From NCBI GenBank assembly GCA_013336035.1, contig JAAXUL010000002.1:1-33018 (forward strand): 33,018 nt of DNA, given 5' to 3'. This stretch comes from Chloroflexales bacterium (lineage in GTDB: Bacteria > Chloroflexota > Chloroflexia > Chloroflexales > Chloroflexaceae). The position numbers and the translations under genes were made by a program. Position 1 is the first letter of the stretch. Each line of letters begins with the position of its first letter. The notes beneath the pieces were generated by a model. It searched no databases and was not told the origin of the DNA. It saw nothing but the letters and a program-made list of their open reading frames with translations. Shown here piece by piece: positions 9,313-18,479 of the stretch.

Positions 9313-9377
9313 CGCGGCGCTACAGCGAGCCGACGGGCGATGCCATCCATAGCGCACCTGCCAACTTTGGCCTGGCT

Positions 9378-9396
9378 CTGGCTGTCTGACAGCCAG
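9378..9396. promoter_or_regulatory. 9-1-9 inverted repeat CTGGCTGTC-T-GACAGCCAG (operator candidate)
   Basis: Direct reading; 7 nt upstream of TTGACA at 9404-9409. Confidence 0.5.
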
Positions 9397-9544
9397 GGTC
9401 AAGTTGACAAGAATAGACAGGGCATATTAAAATTTGGGCGCACGAAAATTTCACATGGACACATCAGGTCGCCACCTAGAAAGCTTGTGCTTCTGGTGGC
9501 GCCGCCCCTATTTGGCACCATCTAAGCTAATCGGCATAGATCTG

Positions 9545-9553
9545 TGCTACAAT
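9545..9553 (+). promoter_or_regulatory. Extended -10 TGCTACAAT upstream of ABC transporter operon
   Basis: Exact match to the motif recurring elsewhere in the window; implies a leader of roughly 240 nt. Confidence 0.5.
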
Positions 9554-9796
9554 CGGGTCGTCTTTGGACAGCATGGGCGTTTCATCCACGATACTCAATG
9601 GTTGGCACTACCGATAATCGCGGAGAGCTGCTAGCCGTTCAGCAGCGCGGCATGCTTTCGCACATTCTAAATTCGCCGGCAGATAAGGAGGTGGCCTATA
9701 CGTAGCTATGATGCGTAATGTGGGACAGCAGGCGGCATTAGATGCGCCACCGAGCACAGATTCTCTACAGATGCCTGACGAAAGGATCTAGGTTCC

Positions 9797-11710
9797 ATGC
9801 AGCACACCAAGATACCGAGAAACCTCACACTTGCGCTTGTCCTCGCGCTAGCACTACCGATTCTTGCCGCCTGCGCCGGCGGCACCCCTCCGGCGGCCTC
9901 ATCGACCGCCACCCCTGCCACGGCGACAGAGGCCGCCGCGGCGACAGAGGCCCCCGCGGCGACAGAGGCCCCCGCGGCGACAGAGGCCCCCGCGGGCGGC
10001 CCGGCCCAATCCCCAATTAACGACAAGGTGCTTGTATACGGCATCAACCAGGCGCCCGACACGCTGTTCGGCTATGAGACCCAGTCGTCGGCGAGCTACA
10101 ATGTTCTGGTCGGCCTCGGCTACTGCATCAAGACGCTCAGCTACGACTACCAGCCGACCTACTGCTTCGACGAGTACCCGACCCTCGAGAACGGCGGCGC
10201 GGTCAGCGCGACCGTGACGATCGACCCGGCGGCTATCTCGGTTGACAAGCCGATCATCGTCGGCGGCAACGTGATCACCGACACCACGCTGGCCGAGACC
10301 AGCGGGATCACGATCCCGAGCGAGCTAAGCCAGCTGACGCTCACCTACAACCTGAACCCCGACCTCAAGTGGGAGGACGGCACGCCGGTCACATCGGCCG
10401 ACGTGATCGAGAGCTTCCGCATCCAGAAGGATCCCGCGCTCCAGATTACAACCCGCTACTACATCGACCGCACGTGGACGGTGGAGGGGCCCGACGCGCA
10501 GACGGTCGTCATCACCATGGCGCCCGGCTACCTCGAGTCCAACTACTACTGGGCCAGCTGGCCCGGCGTGTCCCCGGCGCACCTCTATAACGGCAAGTCG
10601 ATCGACGAGATCCGGGCGGCCGAGAGCGAGCACCCCTTCTCGTACGGGCCGTACATGGTGCAGGAGAACAAGCCCAACGAGTCGACGACGCTGGTCTCGA
10701 ACCCGTACTTCACGCCACAGCCGAAGATCGGCACGGTGATCTTCAAGTATGTGAGCGACACCAACCAGCTGCTGGCGCAGGCCGAGAGCGGCGACATCGA
10801 CGTCATCGGCACGATCGGCCTGGGCCTCTCGGATGTGCCGAAGCTCGACGATCTGGAGGCGGCCGGCAAGCTCACGGCGCAGTATGTGCCGGCGTCGGTG
10901 TGGGAGCATATCGACTTTGGCGTCCAGCGCGGCGACGGCGAGAAGCCGTTCTTCGACGATGTGAAGGTGCGCCAGGCGGTCGCCTACGGCACCAACCGCC
11001 AGGAGATCATCGAGAAGGTGCTGTACGGCAAGACGACGGTGATGAACTCCTATCTGCCGGGCGATCACCCGTCGTTTGCGAAGACCGGCCTGGACGACTA
11101 TGCGTTCGATCTCGCGAAGGCCAAGGCGCTGCTGGACGAGGCGGGCTGGGCGGCTGGCGCGGATGGCATCCGCGAGAAGGACGGCCGCAAGCTCGCGTTC
11201 ACGCTCTACACGACCGAGGGCAACGCGACGCGCAAGGCGGTGACCGAGGTGATCCAGCAGCAGTGGAAAGAGCTGGGCATCGACCTGAAGCTCGAGTACG
11301 TGCCCGGCCCGGCAGTGCTGTTCAAGAGCGGCGCGGAGGGCCTCCTGGCCGGCCGGCGCTTCGACACGGCGCTGTACGCCTGGCAGTCGAACCCCGAGCC
11401 ATCGCACAACCTGTACATCTGCAGCGAGATCCCGACCGAGGAGAACGGCTACGTCGGGCAGAATAACCCCGGCTACTGCAGCGCGGAGTTCGACGCGGCC
11501 GCCAAGGCCGCGCAGACGGAGCTGGACAAGGCCAAGCGGCTGGAGCTCGACGCGGTGCCGCAGCAGATCTGGAACAAAGACCTGCCGGCGCTGCCGCTCT
11601 ACCAGCGCCCGCAGATCGCCACGGTCAGCCCGAGGGTGACCGGCGTCGTCATCGACCCGACCAGCCTGTACGACCTCTACAACATCGAAGAGATCGACAT
11701 CAGCGAGTAG
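9797..11710 (+). CDS. ABC transporter substrate-binding lipoprotein, family 5 (peptide/oligopeptide)
   Basis: 637 aa; lipobox LPILAACAGG; Thr/Ala/Glu/Pro linker; SBP_bac_5 architecture (LTYNLNPDLKWEDGTPVTSADVIESF, VRQAVAYGTNRQEIIEKVLYG). Confidence 0.93.
   Translation: MQHTKIPRNLTLALVLALALPILAACAGGTPPAASSTATPATATEAAAATEAPAATEAPAATEAPAGGPAQSPINDKVLVYGINQAPDTLFGYETQSSASYNVLVGLGYCIKTLSYDYQPTYCFDEYPTLENGGAVSATVTIDPAAISVDKPIIVGGNVITDTTLAETSGITIPSELSQLTLTYNLNPDLKWEDGTPVTSADVIESFRIQKDPALQITTRYYIDRTWTVEGPDAQTVVITMAPGYLESNYYWASWPGVSPAHLYNGKSIDEIRAAESEHPFSYGPYMVQENKPNESTTLVSNPYFTPQPKIGTVIFKYVSDTNQLLAQAESGDIDVIGTIGLGLSDVPKLDDLEAAGKLTAQYVPASVWEHIDFGVQRGDGEKPFFDDVKVRQAVAYGTNRQEIIEKVLYGKTTVMNSYLPGDHPSFAKTGLDDYAFDLAKAKALLDEAGWAAGADGIREKDGRKLAFTLYTTEGNATRKAVTEVIQQQWKELGIDLKLEYVPGPAVLFKSGAEGLLAGRRFDTALYAWQSNPEPSHNLYICSEIPTEENGYVGQNNPGYCSAEFDAAAKAAQTELDKAKRLELDAVPQQIWNKDLPALPLYQRPQIATVSPRVTGVVIDPTSLYDLYNIEEIDISE
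9923..9994 (+). repeat. Four 18-bp tandem repeats encoding the (ATEAPA)n linker of the lipoprotein
   Basis: GCGACAGAGGCCSCCGCG x4, contiguous. Confidence 0.9.
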
Positions 11711-11728
11711 GGTCTCTGCAGGGCTAGC

Positions 11729-11756
11729 GCGAGGGGCGGGCGTGCGCGCCCCTCGC
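11729..11756 (+). terminator. Intercistronic hairpin between SBP and permease genes
   Basis: GCGAGGGGCG (11729-11738) pairs with CGCCCCTCGC (11747-11756); 8-nt loop. Confidence 0.55.
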
Positions 11757-11847
11757 AACAATTGCTCTAAAGCCGGAGAAGGGGGAGCCTGGAGATAATC
11801 TTCCGGCCCCCCTTACCAACTAATTCTGGGAAGAGGAGCACAAAGCG

Positions 11848-12915
11848 ATGGCGACATTCTTAGTTCGACGCCTGTTTCAAATGTCTCTTGTGCTCTTAAT
11901 ATCTACATTTGTAATCTTTATGATCCTGAGCCTGGTGCCGGGCGGGCCGCTCGACAGCCTGCGCCAGAATACCGACCCACGTAGGCGCCCGAGCGAGGCC
12001 GACATCAAGCGCATGGAAAAGGCCATGGGCATCGACAAGCCCTGGCAGCTCCAGTATGTCACCTGGATGCTGGGCGACACCTGGCTCGAGAAGGTCGGGC
12101 TGCCGCAGTACGAGGGCAAGCGACGTGGCATCATCCGTGGCGACCTGGGGGTGTCGTGGAAAGTCAACAGCAACAAGCCGGTGCTCGAGATCATCGGCGC
12201 GCGCCTGCCGGATACGCTGCGCCTGATGATCACCGCCACCCTGCTCTCGATCTTGCTGGCGATCCCGATCGGCATCTACTCGGCGGTGCACCAGTACTCG
12301 CCCGGCGACTATATCTTTACGACGATTAGCTTCATCGGGATCTCGCTACCCTCATTCTGGTTCGGCCTCATGCTCATCGCCGCGATGCTGGCGCTCAAGC
12401 GCAACGGATTGTTCTCGTTGCCGACCGGCGACGTGGTCGCCCTGCGCGACTACGTGGTGCTGGGCCTGGGCAAGATCCAGGCCGGCTCGTTCCTCGACCG
12501 GACGCTGCGCCTGGCGATGCCGGTGACGGTGCTGACGCTGATCAATATGGCGGGCTACAGCCGCTTCTTGCGCTCATCGATGCTCGAGGTGCTCAAGCAG
12601 GACTATGTGCGCACGGCGCGCGCCAAAGGGGTGCGCGAGCGGCTGGTGGTGCTCAAGCACGCGATGCGCAACGCGCTGATCCCGCTGATTACGATTATTG
12701 TCTATACGATCCCGGCCATCTGGGGCGGCGCGCTGATCACCGAGTCGATCTTCAACTACAAGGGCCTTGGCTGGCTCTACATCCAGGCCCTTGGCCAGCA
12801 GGACTGGCCGATCGTCACGGCATTCCTGCTGGTGCAGGCGATCCTGGTGGTGTTCGCCAATATGCTCGCCGATGTGCTCTATACGGTCGCCGATCCGCGG
12901 ATTCGTCTTTCGTGA
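11848..12915 (+). CDS. Peptide ABC transporter permease (DppB/OppB family)
   Basis: 355 aa; FLVRRLFQM..., SLVPGGPLDSL, YVRTARAKGVRERLVVLKHAMRNALIPLITI (EAA-type loop). Confidence 0.93.
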   Translation: MATFLVRRLFQMSLVLLISTFVIFMILSLVPGGPLDSLRQNTDPRRRPSEADIKRMEKAMGIDKPWQLQYVTWMLGDTWLEKVGLPQYEGKRRGIIRGDLGVSWKVNSNKPVLEIIGARLPDTLRLMITATLLSILLAIPIGIYSAVHQYSPGDYIFTTISFIGISLPSFWFGLMLIAAMLALKRNGLFSLPTGDVVALRDYVVLGLGKIQAGSFLDRTLRLAMPVTVLTLINMAGYSRFLRSSMLEVLKQDYVRTARAKGVRERLVVLKHAMRNALIPLITIIVYTIPAIWGGALITESIFNYKGLGWLYIQALGQQDWPIVTAFLLVQAILVVFANMLADVLYTVADPRIRLS

Positions 12916-12926
12916 GGGGGTAGATT

Positions 12927-13823
12927 ATGGCCCTTGTAGCGCCGCGAATCGAGGGTGCCGAGCTACTTGACAAAGAGATCGAAAGCCCATGGCGGCTGGT
13001 GGTTCGGCGCTTCCTGCGCCACCGTCTGGCCGTCTTCAGCCTGATCGTCCTACTCGTTATTATCGGTATGACGATCGCGGCGCCGATTGTCACCTGGCAT
13101 GACCCGAACTTCCAGGTGCTGGATCTTAAAGATCAGCCGCCGTCGGCCGACCATATCATGGGGACCGACTATATCGGCCGCGACATCTATGCCCGCGTGG
13201 TCTACGCCGGGCGAGTGTCGCTGGGTATCGCGTTCTCGGTCGTGCTGCTCTCCAGCGCCTTCGGGATTGTAGTGGGTGTGGTCAGCGGCTTCTTCGGCGG
13301 CTGGGTCGACGCGCTGCTGATGCGGATCGTCGACTTCATGCTAACCCTCCCGTTCCTGCCAATCTTGCTGGTGGTGATCACCATCTTCTCGCCAAGCATC
13401 CCGCTGCTGATCTTTGTGCTGGTGGTGACCGGCTGGACCGGTACGGCGCGCCTGCTCCGCGGCCAGATCTTGAGCCTGCGCGAGCAGACATTCGTCGAGG
13501 CGTCGCGGGCGCTCGGCGCGTCGCGCGGGCGGATCATGTTCCGCCACCTGGTGCCAAACGCGCTCGCCCCGATCATCGTGACGATTACGCTTGGCCTGAG
13601 CGATATTGTGATCACCGAGGCGGCCCTGAGCTTCCTGGGGTTCGGCGTGCAGCCGCCCAACGCCTCGTGGGGCAATATGCTCCAGGGCGTGACGCTGACA
13701 GTGCTCGACAAGTATCCGTGGCAAGCGTTCTACCCTGGCCTGGCGATCTTTATCACCTCGCTGACGGTCAACTTCCTAGGCGACGGCCTGCGCGACGCGC
13801 TTGACCCGCGGCAGAAGATGTAG
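12927..13823 (+). CDS. Peptide ABC transporter permease (DppC/OppC family)
   Basis: 298 aa; HIMGTDYIGRDIYARVVYAGRVSLGIAF, FVEASRALGASRGRIMFRHLVPNALAPIIV. Confidence 0.93.
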   Translation: MALVAPRIEGAELLDKEIESPWRLVVRRFLRHRLAVFSLIVLLVIIGMTIAAPIVTWHDPNFQVLDLKDQPPSADHIMGTDYIGRDIYARVVYAGRVSLGIAFSVVLLSSAFGIVVGVVSGFFGGWVDALLMRIVDFMLTLPFLPILLVVITIFSPSIPLLIFVLVVTGWTGTARLLRGQILSLREQTFVEASRALGASRGRIMFRHLVPNALAPIIVTITLGLSDIVITEAALSFLGFGVQPPNASWGNMLQGVTLTVLDKYPWQAFYPGLAIFITSLTVNFLGDGLRDALDPRQKM

Positions 13824-13899
13824 CGCAGAGGCCAGGGGCGCCTCGACCCCACCATGTGACCGAACCGAAATACCTATTCTCCAAGTTACAGGGGCTTAT

Positions 13900-14973
13900 G
13901 TGGCAGCATCGTCAAGTGTAGCCGTGTCGCTCGCGAAGCAGAGCCATACCACGGGCCAGGCGGATATCCTGCTCGAAGTGCGGGGGCTGAAAACCCATTT
14001 CTATACTGAAGATGGGGTCGTTCAGGCGGTAGATGGTGTTGACCTGACCCTGCGCCGCGGCGAGACGCTGGGGGTGGTCGGCGAGAGCGGCAGCGGAAAA
14101 AGTGTCACGGCGCTCTCGATCATGCGGCTGATCATCCCGCCGGGTAAGATCGTCGATGGCGAGATCCTCCTCGACGGCAACAACCTGCGCGACCTGGGCG
14201 ACGAAGAGATGCGCCAGATGCGCGGCAGCCGCATCTCGATGATCTTCCAGCAGCCGACAACCTGCCTCAACCCGGTCTTTAAGGTTGGCGACCAGGTGAA
14301 GGAGGCGCTGTATATCCACCAGGGGATGTCCAGCGAGGAGGCGCGCAATCGCGCGATCGAGCTGTTCCGTATGGTCGGCCTGCCCGACCCGGCACGCCGG
14401 CTTGACCAGTACCCCCACGAGCTGTCGGGCGGGCAGTGTCAGCGGGTGATGATCGCGATGGCGCTGGCGTGCAACCCCGAGCTGCTGATCGCCGATGAGC
14501 CGACAACTGCGCTCGATGTGACGATCCAGGCCCAGATCCTGGACCTGATGCGCGCCCTGCGCGAGAGCATCGCGACGGCCATCCTCCTGATCACGCACGA
14601 TATGGGCGTTGTGGCCGAAATGTGCGACAACGTGATAGTCATGTACGCCGGCCAGGTGATCGAGTACGCCGATGTGCGCAGCCTCTTCGCCAACCCGAAG
14701 CACCCTTACACCGAGGGGTTGCTGGCGTCGGTGCCGGTGCTAGGCAAGATCAGCGACGATCTAGCGACGATCCCCGGCACGGTGCCGAGCCTGATCAAAC
14801 CGCCCCAGGGTTGCCACTTCGCCGGACGCTGCGCCTACCGCTTTGAGCGGTGTGACGAGCCGCCACCGCTGTACGATCTGGCCGGCGGGCGCAAGTCGCG
14901 CTGCTGGATCCATCGCAACGGCGAGGTAGATCTGAAAGAGCAGAAACGCACCGAGGTGTCAGACATTACGTGA
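13900..14973 (+). CDS. Peptide ABC transporter ATP-binding protein (DppD/OppD family)
   Basis: Walker [17 protein letters not shown], Walker [14 protein letters not shown]-terminal oligopeptide domain. ORF extends to 13801; GTG at 13900 chosen as a plausible start. Confidence 0.9.
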   Translation: MAASSSVAVSLAKQSHTTGQADILLEVRGLKTHFYTEDGVVQAVDGVDLTLRRGETLGVVGESGSGKSVTALSIMRLIIPPGKIVDGEILLDGNNLRDLGDEEMRQMRGSRISMIFQQPTTCLNPVFKVGDQVKEALYIHQGMSSEEARNRAIELFRMVGLPDPARRLDQYPHELSGGQCQRVMIAMALACNPELLIADEPTTALDVTIQAQILDLMRALRESIATAILLITHDMGVVAEMCDNVIVMYAGQVIEYADVRSLFANPKHPYTEGLLASVPVLGKISDDLATIPGTVPSLIKPPQGCHFAGRCAYRFERCDEPPPLYDLAGGRKSRCWIHRNGEVDLKEQKRTEVSDIT

Positions 14974-14989
14974 TTATGAGGCACAAGCG

Positions 14990-16033
14990 ATGACGGCTTC
15001 AGCGCAACCCAAGCAGTCCAAAGATATGTTGATCGAGGTCGATAACCTCGTCAAATACTTTCCAATCAAAGGCGGCCTGCTGCGCCGTACAATCGCGCAG
15101 GTCAAGGCAGTGGACGGCGTCAGCTTCGCGGTTCGGCGCGGCGAGACGCTTGGGCTGGTTGGCGAGAGCGGCTGCGGCAAGACGACGACCGGGCGGACGA
15201 TCCTGCGCCTCGAGCAGCCGACCGGCGGCAAGGTGATCTTCGACGGCAAGGATGTCTTCGCGGCCCCATCCAGCCAGCTGAAGGCGCTGCGCCGCGATAT
15301 GCAGATCATCTTCCAGGATCCGTACTCCTCGCTCGACCCGCGCGTGACGATCGGCGAGAGCATCGCCGAGGGGCTGGTGATCCACAATCTCGGCAGCCCG
15401 AAGGAGCGGGTCGCGAAGGTGCGCCAGATGCTGGCCAAGGTCGGCCTGCACCCGAGCCATATGCAGCGCTTCCCGCACGAGTTCTCCGGCGGCCAGCGCC
15501 AGCGGATCGGCATCGCGCGCGCGCTGGTGATGGAGCCCAAGCTGATCGTCTGCGACGAGCCGGTGTCGGCGCTCGATGTGAGCATCCAGTCGCAGGTGCT
15601 GAACCTGCTGCGCCGCCTGCAAGGCGAGTTCGGCCTGACCTACCTGTTCATCGCCCACAACCTGAGCGTCGTCGAGCATATCAGCGACCGGGTGGGGGTG
15701 ATGTACCTGGGCAAGCTAGTCGAGCTGGCCGATCGCGAGGATCTGTTCCGCGACCCGAAGCACCCGTACACCAGGGCGCTGATCTCGGCGATCCCGATCC
15801 CGGACCCGACGATCCGGCGCGAGCGGATCATCTTGCAGGGTGACGTGCCGAGCCCGGTGAATCCGCCCTCGGGCTGCCGCTTCCATCCGCGCTGCTGGCT
15901 AGCGCGCGATATCTGTAGGCAGGTCGATCCGCCGTTCGAGGAGAAGGCGTCCGGCCACTGGGCGGCGTGCCACTTCTCAGATAAGGTCGAGGAGCCCCTG
16001 CCAAAGAGCGGCGCCGCGGCGACGCTAGCCTAG
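14990..16033 (+). CDS. Peptide ABC transporter ATP-binding protein (DppF/OppF family)
   Basis: 347 aa; [48 protein letters not shown]. Confidence 0.94.
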   Translation: MTASAQPKQSKDMLIEVDNLVKYFPIKGGLLRRTIAQVKAVDGVSFAVRRGETLGLVGESGCGKTTTGRTILRLEQPTGGKVIFDGKDVFAAPSSQLKALRRDMQIIFQDPYSSLDPRVTIGESIAEGLVIHNLGSPKERVAKVRQMLAKVGLHPSHMQRFPHEFSGGQRQRIGIARALVMEPKLIVCDEPVSALDVSIQSQVLNLLRRLQGEFGLTYLFIAHNLSVVEHISDRVGVMYLGKLVELADREDLFRDPKHPYTRALISAIPIPDPTIRRERIILQGDVPSPVNPPSGCRFHPRCWLARDICRQVDPPFEEKASGHWAACHFSDKVEEPLPKSGAAATLA

Positions 16034-16055
16034 AGCCGATCGCCCATGGGAGGGT

Positions 16056-17003
<948 letters not shown>

Positions 17004-17018
17004 CTGGAGGGAGCATCG

Positions 17019-17798
17019 ATGTCTGATCTGCTGACCCTGGCCCGCGAGGGCCCCGTCACCACCCTGACCCTGAACCGGCCCGAGCTGCACAACGCCTTCA
17101 ACGCCGAGCTGATCACCGCCCTGCACGCGGCCTGCGAGGAGGTGGCCCGTGACGCCGCCATACGGGTGCTGGTGCTCCAGGGCGCGGGCCCCTCGTTTTG
17201 CGCCGGGGCCGACCTGAACTGGATGCGCGAGAGCCTGGGCTACACGCATGAGGAGAACCTGGCCGACGCGGGGCGGCTCGACGCCATGCTCGAGGCCCTA
17301 AATTCGCTGCCGGTGGCGGTGGTGGGTCGCGTCCACGGCGCGGCCCTGGGGGGCGGGGTGGGCCTGGCGGCCTGCTGCGACCTTGTGGTGGCCGCCGAAG
17401 GGGCGAGCTTCGGCTTCAGCGAGGCCCGCCTGGGGCTGCTGCCGGCGGTGATCGCCCGCCCCGTAGTGCGCAAGATCGGCCCGGGGCATGCCCGGGCCCT
17501 CTTCGTCAGCGCGCGGCGCTTCAGCGCCCACCACGCCCTCACGATCGGCCTCGCCCACGAGGTCGTGCCCGACGAGCAGCTCGACGCCGCCGTGGCCCGC
17601 CTGGTCGCCGACCTGCTGCGCTGCGGCCCCCAGGCCATCGCGGCCTCGAAGGCCCTGATCGAGGCCGTGACAGGCCTGCACCCCGCCGAGGCCCGCGACT
17701 ATGTGGTCGGCGCCATCGCCGCGGCCCGCACCGGCCCCGAGGGGCAAGAGGGCCTGCGGGCCTTCCTCGAGAAGCGCGCGCCGCGGTGGGCGGGGTAA
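17019..17798 (+). CDS. Enoyl-CoA hydratase/isomerase family protein
   Basis: 259 aa; TLTLNRPELHNAFNAELI, SFCAGADLNWMRE, VHGAALGGGVGLAACCDLVVAAEGASFGFSEARLGLLPAVI. Confidence 0.94.
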   Translation: MSDLLTLAREGPVTTLTLNRPELHNAFNAELITALHAACEEVARDAAIRVLVLQGAGPSFCAGADLNWMRESLGYTHEENLADAGRLDAMLEALNSLPVAVVGRVHGAALGGGVGLAACCDLVVAAEGASFGFSEARLGLLPAVIARPVVRKIGPGHARALFVSARRFSAHHALTIGLAHEVVPDEQLDAAVARLVADLLRCGPQAIAASKALIEAVTGLHPAEARDYVVGAIAAARTGPEGQEGLRAFLEKRAPRWAG

Positions 17799-17820
17799 AG
17801 GCTACCCCACGCTCACCGCG
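17782..17820. terminator. Bidirectional terminator-like hairpin at convergent gene ends
   Basis: CGCGGTG/CACCGCG outer stem and GGGGTA/TACCCC inner stem spanning both stop codons. Confidence 0.55.
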
Positions 17821-18446
17821 CCTAGCACCGTCTGCCAGGCCGCGTCAACCTGGGCGCGGGTCTCAGCCTGGGACCCGCCGTTATCGATCACCACCGTCGC
17901 GTAGGGCAGACGCGAGGCCTGGGGGGCCTGGGCGGCGATGCGCTGGCGCGCCTCGGCCTCGCTCATGCCGCGCGTGGTCCGCAGCCGCTCGACCTGCTGC
18001 TCCTCGGGGCAGGTCACCACCCAGACCTGCGCGCACTCGCTCACCCACCCTGACTCGATCAGCTTGATCGCGTCGATCACGACCACGGGCCGGCGCAGGG
18101 CGCCCAGCCGCGTGCCGTAGCCGCCGGCCCGGCCAACCTCCTCGATGAAGGCCCAGATCTCGGCCCGCACCGCCGGGTGGACCAGCAGCTCGAGCTGGCG
18201 CAGCTTCGCCGGGTCGCTGAAGACGATCGCGCCGAGCTTGCGCCGGTCGAGGGCGCCATTGGGGCTGAGCACCCCGGCGCCGAAGGCGGCCACGATCTGC
18301 TGGAAGGCGGGGGCGCCCGGCTGCTGGACCCTGTGGGTCACCCGGTCGGCGTCGATGATGCGGGCGCCCAGGGCCGCGAGCATCGCCAGCACAGTACTCT
18401 TGCCGCAGGCGATCCCGCCGGTCAGGCCGATCAGAAACGGTTTCAC
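17802..18446 (-). CDS. coaE: Dephospho-CoA kinase
   Basis: 214 aa; FLIGLTGGIACGKSTVLAML, IIDADRVTHRV, PNGALDRRKLGAIVF, VVIDNGGS. GTG start. Confidence 0.95.
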   Translation of the reverse strand: MKPFLIGLTGGIACGKSTVLAMLAALGARIIDADRVTHRVQQPGAPAFQQIVAAFGAGVLSPNGALDRRKLGAIVFSDPAKLRQLELLVHPAVRAEIWAFIEEVGRAGGYGTRLGALRRPVVVIDAIKLIESGWVSECAQVWVVTCPEEQQVERLRTTRGMSEAEARQRIAAQAPQASRLPYATVVIDNGGSQAETRAQVDAAWQTVLGAVSVG

Positions 18447-18479
18447 AGCATCTCCGAGGTGCCGCCCCCAGGGGCGGAG

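Noticed and set aside
9240-9796. Riboswitch in the long leader of the ABC operon
   Set aside because: I could not match any known aptamer consensus by eye; only a dyad, promoter-like boxes and a uORF are supportable.
10325-11761. 478-aa minus-strand ORF
   Set aside because: Antisense to the well-supported substrate-binding protein gene.
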